A stretch of 64,000 nucleotides of DNA from Candidatus Binatia bacterium (GCA_951812575.1 OX638322.1:1859925-1923924), one strand, 5' to 3'; shown: positions 50,181 through 58,906, counted from the stretch's first letter. Program-made: numbers and translations. The notes: a model not told the origin generated them from the letters alone.

Positions 50181-50210
50181 GTAGGGGCAACCCCCTGTGG
50201 TTGCCCTTTT
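50181..50210 (+). terminator. Repeat-derived Rho-independent terminator
   Basis: GGGCAACC pairs with GGTTGCCC around a 6-base loop and is followed by TTTT. The stem is part of the GTAGGGGC repeat family, so an interspersed repeat seems to serve as the terminator of the amidohydrolase-DUF3237 unit. Confidence 0.7.
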
Positions 50211-50285
50211 CTGGACCCGAGCCGTTATCCCCCTCACCCCAGCCCTCTCCCCCAAGGGGCGAGGGGGCAAGAGGGAATCAGATTT

Positions 50286-51626
50286 TTATGCACACGCCTC
50301 CTGCCTCAGATGCTCTCTGAGCGTCTGGCCGGTATACTCCGTGCGGTGCAGGCCGCGTTTCTGTAACACCGGGACGACCGTATCAACAAATTCCGTAATT
50401 GAGCCCGGCATGGTCGAGGGGGTGATATTAAACCCGTGTCCGCCGGTCTCATCCAGGATCGCTTCCATCTGATCGGCGACCTGTTCCGGCGTACCGACAA
50501 TTTGCGGACAGCCAATGGTCGCGCCGTAGATTTTACCGACCTCGCGCATGGTGAGCCGGTCGCGGCCCAGATCGCCCGATTGATACATCTTGGTGAATAT
50601 CTCGAACAGCCCACGTATGCCTTCAATCTCAATATCTTCAACCGGCTGGTCCAGATCATATTGGGACAGATCGTGGCTGGTGTGACCCGACAGCAGGGCC
50701 AATCCGCCCTCGACCGGAACGCGCTCGTTGATGTCTCGCTGCTTCCGGCGCGCCTCCTCCTCCGTTCCGCCGACAATGGCCTGAATACCCCAAATAAATT
50801 TGAGACTAGCGGGATCTCTGCCGAGGTTTTTCACCCGCGCACGCATATCGTCCGCATAAGCTTTCATCGCCCGTGGCGTGAGTTGCACCCCGAACGCCGC
50901 TTCGGCATGCTTGGCACAGAAATCGCGCCCCGCGCCCGAGGCGCCAGCCTGAAAAAGAACCGGATAGCCCTGGGGCGAAGGGGAAACGGGCGAGATGCCC
51001 GGACAGGAGAACCACTTGCCCTTGTGATTGATGGGATGGACCTTGCTGGGGTCAACATACACCCCGGACGTTTTATCCGCCACGACCGCGTCAGCCTCCC
51101 AACTCTGCCACAGTTTGTGACAGACCTGCATATATTCGTCGGCGCGCTCATAGCGTGCATCGTGCGCAATCATGTTCTCCCAGCCCATATTGTGCGCCTC
51201 CCCAATATGGACGGAGGTGACAATATTCCACCCGATCCGTCCCTTGGTCAGATGATCGAGCGTCGAAAGTTTACGGACCGCCATATATGGCGGGTAATAG
51301 GTGGCGGACAGGGTCACGGCAAATCCGAGCCGTTCGGTTACCGTGGCCAGCATGGGAATCAGCAGGGTCGGATCATGAACCGGAAACTGAACGGCATGGA
51401 CGAGAGCTTCATCGGTACGGGCGCGATAGTTGCCATAGGTGGCAAGCTGGTCCGCAAAAAATATGGCGTCAAACTTGCCTCGCTCCAGCGTTCTGGCAAC
51501 GTCCTGCCACATGTCGGGTTGAGCAAAGGAGGAGCCGACCGTGCTGTCCGGATGGGTCCACGACCCGACCGTATGATTCATGGGGCTGTGAATCAGAAAA
51601 GCATTCAGATGCATAATGTTTTTCAC
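50286..51626 (-). CDS. NtaA/SnaA/DszA-type FMNH2-dependent monooxygenase
   Basis: The 446-residue product belongs to the long LLM branch with nitrilotriacetate monooxygenase A and DszA: SWTHPDSTVGSSFAQPDMWQDVARTLERGKFDAIFFADQLATYGNYR near the N-terminus, HDPTLLIPMLATVTERLGFAVTLSATYYPPYMAVRKLSTLDHLTKGRIGWNIVTS in the middle and PVLFQAGASGAGRDFCAKHAEAAFGV near 230. It uses reduced FMN from a separate reductase, not seen here, to cleave C-N or C-S bonds. The GTG at 51626 follows GGGGAGCC; an ATG four codons later is an alternative. It lies 20 bases after another LLM gene. Confidence 0.9.
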   Translation of the reverse strand: MKNIMHLNAFLIHSPMNHTVGSWTHPDSTVGSSFAQPDMWQDVARTLERGKFDAIFFADQLATYGNYRARTDEALVHAVQFPVHDPTLLIPMLATVTERLGFAVTLSATYYPPYMAVRKLSTLDHLTKGRIGWNIVTSVHIGEAHNMGWENMIAHDARYERADEYMQVCHKLWQSWEADAVVADKTSGVYVDPSKVHPINHKGKWFSCPGISPVSPSPQGYPVLFQAGASGAGRDFCAKHAEAAFGVQLTPRAMKAYADDMRARVKNLGRDPASLKFIWGIQAIVGGTEEEARRKQRDINERVPVEGGLALLSGHTSHDLSQYDLDQPVEDIEIEGIRGLFEIFTKMYQSGDLGRDRLTMREVGKIYGATIGCPQIVGTPEQVADQMEAILDETGGHGFNITPSTMPGSITEFVDTVVPVLQKRGLHRTEYTGQTLREHLRQEACA

Positions 51627-51646
51627 GGTGCGGCTCCCCTGCGTTT

Positions 51647-52504
51647 TTATGCGCCCAGCATCTCTTGAGCTAACCCCTCTAGCTCCGCAATGACTTCCGC
51701 TTCCTGCAACTTGTTGAGCCAGATAATGGCGTGTTCCGCGCCGGCCTCTTCCAATGCCTGGGCCTGGTCGCGGCTGTGCAACTGTCCCGGCTGCCCAAAG
51801 GCGATAACGGAGATGGACTTGGGATCACGCCCGGCTTGGGCGGCCAGCTCGTTCAAGGTCTCGCGTCCGTGTCGAATCTCATCAGGCGAGGTGCTGACCG
51901 GCATCCAGCCATCACCCCACTCAACCGTCCGTTTGAACACATTCTTGGCCGAGCCACCCAGAATAACGGGCGGATGCGGCTGTTGGGCCGGCTTGGGAAA
52001 GCACTTGACCGCGGGAAAGTCGTAATACCTGCCGTGATATTCGGATTCGTCCGCAGTCCACAGCTCTTTCATCGCCAGGACCGAATCCCGGGTCTGGGTC
52101 CAGCGATGCGGAAAGTCTCCGCCCATGATCTCACATTCTTCTTTTTGCCAGCCGGCCCCAATACCAAACAGAAAACGTCCGCCCGAATAGTGGTCCAGCG
52201 TGGAGATCTCCTTGGCCAGTAACAACGGGTTGCGTTCCGGCACGAGACAAATCCCGGTGCCCAGCTTGATCTTCGTGGTCGTGGCCGAGGCCCGAGCCAG
52301 TGCCACAAACGGGTCGGAAATAATCCCGATTGTTCTCGGAATCGGCTGATCCGGAGCCATGGGATAGCCCACAGTAGTATGCACCGGCAGGATCGGATGC
52401 TCCGGGACCCAGAACGAGGCAAAGCCCAGTTCTTCGGCCTTTTTCGCCACAACCGCAGGGTCCGCCGACTCGCCGGACGTGAAACAGAATACGCCAATGT
52501 CCAT
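51647..52504 (-). CDS. LLM-class F420-dependent oxidoreductase
   Basis: The 285-residue product has ELGFASFWVPEHPILP near residue 25, TKIKLGTGICLVPERNPLLLAKEISTLDHYSGGRFLFGIGAGWQKEE at 76-122 and PHPPVILGGSAKNV near 176, which is the F420-dependent TIGR03619-like pattern. The ATG follows AAGGAGGAAAG. It is upstream of, and in one unit with, the NtaA/DszA-like gene. Substrate unknown. Confidence 0.88.
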   Translation of the reverse strand: MDIGVFCFTSGESADPAVVAKKAEELGFASFWVPEHPILPVHTTVGYPMAPDQPIPRTIGIISDPFVALARASATTTKIKLGTGICLVPERNPLLLAKEISTLDHYSGGRFLFGIGAGWQKEECEIMGGDFPHRWTQTRDSVLAMKELWTADESEYHGRYYDFPAVKCFPKPAQQPHPPVILGGSAKNVFKRTVEWGDGWMPVSTSPDEIRHGRETLNELAAQAGRDPKSISVIAFGQPGQLHSRDQAQALEEAGAEHAIIWLNKLQEAEVIAELEGLAQEMLGA

Positions 52505-52697
52505 ATACTTTCCTCCTTACAATACTTTCCGTCGCCTTCTTCTGTACTCCGAACCGTTATGCAAGAAAACCCTGCACGGCATAGTAGCTCGCTCATATGT
52601 TATAGGCTGTCTTGCATAAGAATATCGAGCCAGTTTATATTAAAGTTCACCTATAATAACGGCTCAATGGGATTCTGTTATTAGGAAAACTTTAATT

Positions 52698-53879
52698 ATG
52701 GGTAATCACCCAAGCGACTATGTTTATCGTGCGGGGGCATATAGGCGACAGCCAACCGGCTATCAGGCTTTCATCCCTGCGTCTCTGCCTCCCAATCCGC
52801 CCATCCAGATCACCGGAGAGTTGCAAGTGTTACTCTCTCAGGCCGCTCTCGCCCTGGGTCGTCTCGACGGGTCTATCCAGACACTGCCCCAGCCGGACTT
52901 ATTCGTCCTCATGTACATCCGTAAAGAAGCGGTGCTGTCCAGCCAGATTGAGGGAACGCAAAGCTCGCTTCAGGACTTGTTAGCCGCCGAAGCGAGAATC
53001 TTCACTCCGAATCAACCGAACGATGTGGACGAAGTGGTGAACTATGTCGGTGCTATGAACCATGGCATCAGCCGCCTATCCGAACTCCCGGTTTCGATTC
53101 GACTGATCCGCGAAATCCATACTAAACTCCTCCAAGGGGTGCGGGGTTCGCACCTCACACCGGGCGAGGTGCGAACCAGCCAGAATTGGATCGGCCCCGC
53201 TGGCTGTACGCTTAATGAAGCTGTCTTTGTCCCGCCTCCGCCCCATCAGGTCATGCAGGATATGTCGCAATTGGAACGGTTTATCCATACCGATACCGAA
53301 TTGCCGCTGCTGGTCAAAATCGGATTAGTGCATGCCCAATTTGAGACAATTCACCCCTTCCTTGATGGGAACGGCCGAGTGGGACGACTGCTCATTACCT
53401 TCTTACTCTGTGAGCAAGAGGTCCTGCTCAAGCCGGTTCTCTACCTGTCCTATTTCTTCAAACAGCACCGGCAACAGTACTACGAGGAATTGCAATCGGT
53501 ACGCGACAATGGGACGTGGGAACAGTGGCTTACTTTTTTTCTGAGGGGCATTGTGGAAGTGAGCGGCCAGGCGACTGACACGGCACGGCGAATACTCGCT
53601 CTGCGTGAAGAGCATCGTCGTGTAATCACGGATAACTTTGGCCGTGCCGCTGGTAACGGTCATCGTGTGCTGGAATATATCTATAGACACCCTATTGTTT
53701 CGGTAGGTGACGTACAGGGCTTGACCGAAACAACCTATCCGGCAGCGAACGGTCTGGTCGCACGGCTGGTTAAACATGACATCCTACACGAGTTCACCGG
53801 CCAGTCCCGCAACCGGAGATTCATGTACAAGAGCTATATTGATCTGTTTCACGATACCGAACCGGAGGCTGGCATGTGA
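52698..53879 (+). CDS. Fic family protein AMP transferase
   Basis: The 393-residue product has the Fic motif HPFLDGNGRVGR at 219-230, with the catalytic His and the Mg/phosphate-binding residues all present. An inhibitory helix motif SSQIEG at 81-86 (S-x-x-x-E-G) lies N-terminal, so it is a class II, self-inhibited Fic protein. A C-terminal winged-helix-like segment (HPIVSVGDVQGLTETTYPAANGLVARLVKHDIL) covers about 335-368. It AMPylates a protein target that is unknown. A TATAAT at 52652-52657 precedes the ATG; the ribosome site is poor. It begins the low-G+C block that ends near 56.2 kb. Confidence 0.92.
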   Translation: MGNHPSDYVYRAGAYRRQPTGYQAFIPASLPPNPPIQITGELQVLLSQAALALGRLDGSIQTLPQPDLFVLMYIRKEAVLSSQIEGTQSSLQDLLAAEARIFTPNQPNDVDEVVNYVGAMNHGISRLSELPVSIRLIREIHTKLLQGVRGSHLTPGEVRTSQNWIGPAGCTLNEAVFVPPPPHQVMQDMSQLERFIHTDTELPLLVKIGLVHAQFETIHPFLDGNGRVGRLLITFLLCEQEVLLKPVLYLSYFFKQHRQQYYEELQSVRDNGTWEQWLTFFLRGIVEVSGQATDTARRILALREEHRRVITDNFGRAAGNGHRVLEYIYRHPIVSVGDVQGLTETTYPAANGLVARLVKHDILHEFTGQSRNRRFMYKSYIDLFHDTEPEAGM

Positions 53880-53935
53880 TCACTAACCTTAAACCCTACC
53901 CCGCCTATAGGCGAGATTATGGAGGAGGGTAAAGA

Positions 53936-54415
53936 ATGAAGCTCAATAAAATGTTCAAGAATGCCGGTTTGGAGAAGATAAAGTTGGGTCCCAAATGGCT
54001 CAGTGCGGAAATATCTTTCAAAACTCCTGACCGGGATGCTGCCTGGGAGCTGTATATTGAGATGCTGACCAGAATCATTACCCAGCCGTTACCGGTTGAA
54101 GCGGGAGACGAGAAGACGGCTTTGGATAGCGTGTATTCTCTTTTTCCAACGTCCCGAGAGATTTTCCGGCGGCGAGGACGCGGAACAATACAATTCAGCA
54201 AGATTGCCGTGCCCGTGTTGAACCAAGTGGTGCGGCCCTTTACTGCAAAGTGGCATAAGGAGAGTCTGGCGGGAGCTTTCGATAACGAAGTCAGGCGGAA
54301 GGAGTTTCGTGAAGAACTGGCGGTATTGCAGGACGAGTTGCGTAACTACAACCGTATGCTGGCAAAGATTGCTGGCGTGGAAGATTTAACCGATTTGGAA
54401 CAGGAAGGAGAATAA
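53936..54415 (+). CDS. Unknown 159-residue partner of the TIR-like protein
   Basis: The frame has a GGAGGAGGG site before its ATG and ends 5 bases before the start of the TIR-like gene. The protein is soluble and mostly helical, with a basic N-terminus, AAWELYIEMLTRIITQPLP (about 40-58), a conserved-looking middle (PTSREIFRRRGRGTIQFSKIAVPVLN, about 72-97) and a C-terminal coiled coil (REELAVLQDELRNYNRMLAKI, about 126-146). No catalytic motif stands out. Given the tight coupling it may sense a trigger for, or scaffold, the TIR effector. I cannot name the family. Confidence 0.75.
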   Translation: MKLNKMFKNAGLEKIKLGPKWLSAEISFKTPDRDAAWELYIEMLTRIITQPLPVEAGDEKTALDSVYSLFPTSREIFRRRGRGTIQFSKIAVPVLNQVVRPFTAKWHKESLAGAFDNEVRRKEFREELAVLQDELRNYNRMLAKIAGVEDLTDLEQEGE

Positions 54416-54420
54416 TAGCA

Positions 54421-54969
54421 GTGCCTCAAGCCCCGAGACATAAAGTATTTATCAGTTTTCATCATGATGACCAAAAGTACAAAGATCGATTTGTCCAGAT
54501 GATGGAAGGGGATGTTGTGGATAAATCGGTCGAAGATGGCGACATAGATGACCGGAATAAAAAGGAAACGATTCGCCGGAGAATCCGCGACGATTTTATT
54601 GCTGACGCAACCGTGACGGTTGTGCTTATAGGTCCCTGCACTTGGCAGAGAAAGCACGTGGACTGGGAAATTGGTTCTAGTTTGAGGGACACTGAGAAAA
54701 ATCCTCGATGCGGTCTGCTGGGTATCCTGCTTCCTAATCATCCGAATTTCGGATCAAAGACCTTTAATCCTTGCCTGATACCGCCAAGATTGGCAGATAA
54801 CCGCACCAGGAATGATTCCTATGCACTTATCTCTGATTGGAACGGCCAAACTGTGAACATCCGCAACTGGATTCATCGAGCGTTTCAGAGAAGAGACGGA
54901 ACTCCACCGAACAACAGTCGAGAGCAATTTAGCCGCAATAGAAGCGGCAATTGTTCAGCCGGTTGGTAG
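54421..54969 (+). CDS. TIR-like (MTH538/ThsB-type) domain protein
   Basis: The 182-residue product starts KVFISFHHDDQKYKDRF, the beta-A and following loop of the TIR-like MTH538 family, then VTVVLIGPCTWQRKHVDWEI with the Trp-Glu at 82-83 where TIR enzymes have their catalytic Glu. ThsB-type members make cyclic ADP-ribose signals from NAD in defence systems such as Thoeris; others act as NADases. The start is GTG with AAGGAG inside the upstream gene, so the two are coupled. No ThsA-like effector is adjacent. The C-terminus is short and basic. Confidence 0.83.
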   Translation: MPQAPRHKVFISFHHDDQKYKDRFVQMMEGDVVDKSVEDGDIDDRNKKETIRRRIRDDFIADATVTVVLIGPCTWQRKHVDWEIGSSLRDTEKNPRCGLLGILLPNHPNFGSKTFNPCLIPPRLADNRTRNDSYALISDWNGQTVNIRNWIHRAFQRRDGTPPNNSREQFSRNRSGNCSAGW

Positions 54970-55008
54970 AATTCGATTCGTATATCTTCATGCGGAACAG
55001 AAAGGAAG

Positions 55009-55032
55009 GGGAGCCCGGGAGGGGGGGCTCCC
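55009..55032. terminator. G+C-rich hairpin downstream of the TIR-like gene
   Basis: GGGAGCCC at 55009-55016 pairs with GGGCTCCC at 55025-55032 around an 8-base loop, 40 bases after the TIR-like stop. There is no T-run, so it may be a transcript-stabilising or Rho-aided end. Confidence 0.4.
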
Positions 55033-55101
55033 GGACTCCATGGGGGAGGGAAAATTGGTAGACTCTACGTGCAGGTGGGGCAGTAAGCATCTTTTAAATA
55101 G

Positions 55102-55555
55102 CGCTTTAGTCTGTGGCACACATACAGTATGCATGTAAATTGCACACATGTCAAGTACATTTTGTTTCCTCTGTAAAAACAAATAGTTATAGAAGTATAT
55201 GAATGGGGGAAAATCGTGCAATGCATTCTCCCGGCCCTCAGGCAGCAACCCTTCACCAAACAGTTTCGTGGGCCAATCGAGAGAAACGACGTCGGTCTTA
55301 ACGGCTGAAATGAAGTCGAAAAATTGAACGCTTTAGTCTGTGGCACACATACAGTATGCATGTAAATTGCACACATGTCAAGTACATTTTGTTTCCTCTG
55401 TAAAAACAAATAGTTATAGAAGTATATGAATGGGGGAAAATCGTGCAATGTATTCTCCCGGCCCTCAGGCAGCAACCCTTCACCAAACAGTTTCGTGGGC
55501 CAATCGAGAGAAACGACGTCGGTCTTAACGGCTGAAATGAAGTCGAAAAATTGAA
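55102..55555. repeat. Two 227-base tandem direct repeats of A+T-richer DNA
   Basis: Unit 1 spans 55102-55328 and unit 2 spans 55329-55555; a third begins with CGCTTTA at 55556 and stops. The only difference I find is C at 55224 against T at 55451. Each unit begins CGCTTTAGTCTGTGG, has a palindrome-rich section around CATACAGTATGCATG and ends GTCGAAAAATTGAA. 227 is not a multiple of three, and frames through it (on the minus strand) are repeats of noise. Together with 54970-55101 this makes a 598-base gap without a supported gene. Near identity of the units points to a recent duplication. Confidence 0.9.
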
Positions 55556-55567
55556 CGCTTTACACTT

Positions 55568-56230
55568 ATGAAGTCCTGTCCGGATTGTCGCAAACCCAAT
55601 AGAGAACAGGCGCGCTTCTGCGGACACTGTGGGAAATCCCTGACTGCAGGCTCTCCTGTACAGGGTTGGAGATTCAACCCGTTCTTTCTTCTGGTGGGCC
55701 TCATAGGTGTAGTTATCGCGGGCACGGTCGTATCAGCCATCCAAGAGGACCTGTCTCAAGAGAATTTAAGAGTAAGCCAGTCATCTCCTGACGTGCTTCT
55801 CGAGCGTGTCCGTACCGAGCCGATCGATGTGCTCTCATATATGCGGGATTTCGAGCGTCGCACCCACGTCTTGGTGAACGAACACCGCATTGCGACCGGA
55901 CTTCAGCCTCTTGAGTATAGCGAAGCCCTAGCGACGATTGCGCGACAGCATAGCCAAGCTATAGCCACCGGATATGAGTTCTTCAGTCACGACGGCTTTG
56001 AGGAACGCGAACGCATGGCCCAAGGATTTGTCCGACTCGAAACGTTTGCGGAAAACCTTGCCCTCAATAATTCCTCGCCTGCCAGTGCTCCGACGGACGC
56101 GGTCGTAGGCTGGCTGGACAGTCCGGGGCACCGGAAGAATATGGAAGGCCGGTTTAATTTGACCGGTATTGGATGTGCGCGGGGAAGAGACGGTGTATTC
56201 TACTTTACTCAGCTCTTCGGGTGGAAGTGA
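55568..56230 (+). CDS. Zinc-ribbon, membrane-anchored CAP/SCP-domain protein
   Basis: The 220-residue product has a zinc ribbon with C4, C7, C18 and C21, a single membrane helix at about 39-57 and a CAP domain from about 95 to the end. CAP landmarks are H128 (ARQHSQ), H141 (FSHDGF), AENLA with E162 and H188 (SPGHRKNM), giving the His/Glu site of the family. The N-terminus would face the cytoplasm and the CAP domain the outside. The ATG comes 6 bases after the partial third repeat unit, and I see no ribosome site, so its leader was rewritten by the duplication. Role unknown. Confidence 0.87.
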   Translation: MKSCPDCRKPNREQARFCGHCGKSLTAGSPVQGWRFNPFFLLVGLIGVVIAGTVVSAIQEDLSQENLRVSQSSPDVLLERVRTEPIDVLSYMRDFERRTHVLVNEHRIATGLQPLEYSEALATIARQHSQAIATGYEFFSHDGFEERERMAQGFVRLETFAENLALNNSSPASAPTDAVVGWLDSPGHRKNMEGRFNLTGIGCARGRDGVFYFTQLFGWK

Positions 56231-56307
56231 GGAGGGCTCACGGGACTTCCTCCTCTGCGAGGGTAGGGCGGGTCGATAAAACCCACCCTATGTCGCGAAT
56301 GCGGCGA

Positions 56308-57465
56308 TTACGCGCTCATCCCCATCAGGTCGGCAAAGTTCTGCGTATAGAATCGATCCAAGGTTTCCGCACTCTGTCCTTCCAGCGAGCGACCGAAACG
56401 ACCCAGGGGGTCACGGCCACCTTCGGGATGTGGGTAGTCGCTGGAGAACATATAGAGGCGCGGGTCAGAGGCATTGATAATGGCCCCTACATCCTCGAAC
56501 ACAAACGGCGTAAAGCGGACCTGATCGATAATTTGCTGGCTGGGTGTGCGCTGCAAGTCTTTGAGTAAAGGCTCACTCCGACTCCAGATGCCTGCGACCA
56601 GGTCGAGACGGTCCAGCATGGACGGCACCCAACCGGCACCGAGTTCGATGACCCCACCGCGCAGTTCTGGAAAGCGTTCCAGCACACCGTCCAGCACCAG
56701 CGTAGACAGGAACTGCTCGGGCAGATGATGCAGGCCCATCATGTCTTTACTGCGGATGTTCTCACCGCCGCCGAGCCAGTCCTTGGGAATCGGACGGCCA
56801 TTATTGAGCCAGCCCGGCTCGACTTTGAGTGCGGCTCCGCCCACATGCAGGAGGAACGGCACCTGATGTTCAACAAATCGGGCCCAGAGGGGATCAAGGT
56901 CGGTGTGACCGGGCGAATGTCCGTTGGCTAAGCGATGGGGAATCCATATGGCTTCCAGCCCCAGACTCACCGCATAGTCGAGGTCTGTAATCGACCGTTC
57001 CACATCGTCAATGGGGAGCAGACCCACACCGACCAGACGCTCGTCCACACAGAATTCGGCCATGGAGCGGTTATGCGCCCGACAGCCGCCATAAGCAATG
57101 TCGGGCGCAACGTCTGCGTCAAACAACATGGAGGTGCTTAGCGAGGAGAAGACAAACTGTTTGGTAAAACCCAAACGGTCGAGCGCATCCGTCCGTTCGG
57201 ACGCGTCAAACGCGCCGAGCGCGTCGTAGCCCTTGGGGCCGCTGATCAGGCCGTCGCCCAGGTCTCGCAATTTCTGCGCTTCGTGTTCCGGGCGACCGTC
57301 GTTGACGTACTGGCTCACATGCTGAGCGAGCACCCCCGCGGCTTCAAAATTAAACGGGGGAAGCTGGTCGGCGACATCACGGTCAGCGTTGGCCGTCAGA
57401 AAGTCCGGCAGCTCCATGATATGGCTGTCTGCGTCAAAAAATATGCGTCCGGTTGCGTATGCCAT
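56308..57465 (-). CDS. Amidohydrolase-2 family protein (DADSH type)
   Basis: The 385-residue product has FFDADSHIMELPDFL at 9-23, PFLLHVGGAALKV near residue 200 with a metal His and SSDYPHPEGGRDP near 355. The ATG at 57465 follows AGGAGTCC. It is divergent from the serine hydrolase and alone in its unit. It differs in its middle part from the other three members of the family here, so it is not a recent duplicate. Confidence 0.87.
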   Translation of the reverse strand: MAYATGRIFFDADSHIMELPDFLTANADRDVADQLPPFNFEAAGVLAQHVSQYVNDGRPEHEAQKLRDLGDGLISGPKGYDALGAFDASERTDALDRLGFTKQFVFSSLSTSMLFDADVAPDIAYGGCRAHNRSMAEFCVDERLVGVGLLPIDDVERSITDLDYAVSLGLEAIWIPHRLANGHSPGHTDLDPLWARFVEHQVPFLLHVGGAALKVEPGWLNNGRPIPKDWLGGGENIRSKDMMGLHHLPEQFLSTLVLDGVLERFPELRGGVIELGAGWVPSMLDRLDLVAGIWSRSEPLLKDLQRTPSQQIIDQVRFTPFVFEDVGAIINASDPRLYMFSSDYPHPEGGRDPLGRFGRSLEGQSAETLDRFYTQNFADLMGMSA

Positions 57466-57620
57466 CAGGACTCCTTCGTCTGGATTGGATTAGCCAAGAC
57501 CATTATCAATTTTAGCCAACGGAAGCTAGCGAACTCCAGGTTATTCTGTTTTGCTTTTCTGCCTAATGGAATAAGGTAGCGCGGCAGACTTGGACATAGA
57601 TTGTCCTCAGGAGCACATTC

Positions 57621-58841
57621 ATGATTGAAACCGTTTCCCCAGAAAGCGTCGGGCTGAGTAGCATCCGCCTGAACCGTATCCCCGAGCATCTCAAGGGCTA
57701 TGTCGATGACGGGAGAATTCCCGGTTATCTGGTGCTGGTGGCCCGGCGTGGCCAGCCAGCTTATCTGAATCGTTACGGACTACGCGATGTAGAAGCACAG
57801 ACAGCGGTTGAAGAAGACACCATTTTTCGTATCTATTCCATGACCAAGCCCATCACCAGTGTGGCGCTTATGACACTGTATGAACGAGGATTGTTTCAGC
57901 TCGATACCCCGGTGTCAGCCTTCATTCCTGAATTTGAACACCTGGAAGTCTTTGAATCCGGAGATGCTCAGCAGTACCACACCACGCTGGCTGAACGTGA
58001 AATAACGATCCGCGATCTGCTGACACATACAGCCGGTTTCACCTACGGCTTTATGAACGTTCATCCGGTTGACGCTCTGTACCGCGCCCAAGGAGTTGAA
58101 GGGTCGAGTTCCAAGGGAAGTTTACACGACATGGTGCAAAAGCTCAGTACACTCCCGCTGCTTTTCTCTCCGGGAACGCGCTGGAGTTATAGTGTGGCCA
58201 CTGACGTGTTGGGATATCTTGTTGAGCTGCTGTCAGGGCAGTCGCTCGCTGCCTATTTCAACGACCATATTTGGGAGCCGCTGGGTATGCGGGACACTGC
58301 CTTTGCGGTTGCGGATGAAAATGTCCCCCGCTTGGCCGCAAACTATGAGTATCAAAAGGGGGGCTTTCGTCTCATTGATAGCCCCACGAAGAGCAGGTAT
58401 CGCGGACAGCCGACGTTTCTCTCAGGCGGGGGCGGGCTGGTCTCAACAGCCAGTGACTATCTCAAGTTCTTACTCATGCTGAGAAATAGAGGCGTATTGA
58501 ACGGTGAACGCCTCCTTGGCCGCAAGACCGTTGAACTCATGACCGTGAATCACCTGCCGGGCAATGCTGATCTGAGTCGTATGGGCCAGAAGGTGTTCAG
58601 TGAGATGCCTTTTGATGGGATTGGGTTCGGTCTGGGTTTTTCCGTCACGCTTGATCCGGTCAAAGCCCAGATTCTCGGCTCACCCGGTGAGTATTCATGG
58701 GGTGGGGCTGCCAGTACAACTTTTTGGGTTGATCCAGTGGAAGACTTGATCGTCATCTTTCTCACGCAACTGATGCCGTCCTCTTCGTATCCGATCCGGC
58801 GTGAGCTGCGGGTTTTGACGTATCAAGCGGTTGTGGAGTAG
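57621..58841 (+). CDS. Class C beta-lactamase-like serine hydrolase
   Basis: The 406-residue product has the S-x-x-K motif S73-M-T-K76 (IYSMTKPITS), then HTAGFTYG near 136 and Y190-S-V in WSYSVATDVLGYL as the Tyr motif. It belongs with beta-lactamase family esterases and transpeptidases (LovD-like), which often hydrolyse esters rather than lactams. No signal peptide is seen, so a periplasmic beta-lactamase is unlikely. The ATG follows CAGGAG. Substrate unknown. Confidence 0.88.
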   Translation: MIETVSPESVGLSSIRLNRIPEHLKGYVDDGRIPGYLVLVARRGQPAYLNRYGLRDVEAQTAVEEDTIFRIYSMTKPITSVALMTLYERGLFQLDTPVSAFIPEFEHLEVFESGDAQQYHTTLAEREITIRDLLTHTAGFTYGFMNVHPVDALYRAQGVEGSSSKGSLHDMVQKLSTLPLLFSPGTRWSYSVATDVLGYLVELLSGQSLAAYFNDHIWEPLGMRDTAFAVADENVPRLAANYEYQKGGFRLIDSPTKSRYRGQPTFLSGGGGLVSTASDYLKFLLMLRNRGVLNGERLLGRKTVELMTVNHLPGNADLSRMGQKVFSEMPFDGIGFGLGFSVTLDPVKAQILGSPGEYSWGGAASTTFWVDPVEDLIVIFLTQLMPSSSYPIRRELRVLTYQAVVE

Positions 58842-58906
58842 ATTGGGAAAGCGCGGGAAGCGAGACCGCCCGCGGGGAGTGAACGACGCAAACCAGGAGG
58901 GACGCC

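Noticed and set aside
50436..51668. Open frame of 410 codons on the plus strand opposite the NtaA/DszA-like gene
   Set aside because: The opposite strand holds a full-length, motif-bearing monooxygenase; this frame has no domain pattern and is a codon-bias shadow.
54421..54969. Calling a complete Thoeris system
   Set aside because: Only the TIR-like component is present; no ThsA (SIR2/SLOG) gene lies in the flanks.
55102..55555. Tandem repeats as a CRISPR array
   Set aside because: Units are 227 bases, almost identical throughout with no variable spacers, and no cas genes are near.
54988..55627. Minus-strand frames (86-136 codons) in the 227-base tandem repeats
   Set aside because: They repeat the same peptide in shifted frames because 227 is not a multiple of three, have no ribosome site and no family resemblance.
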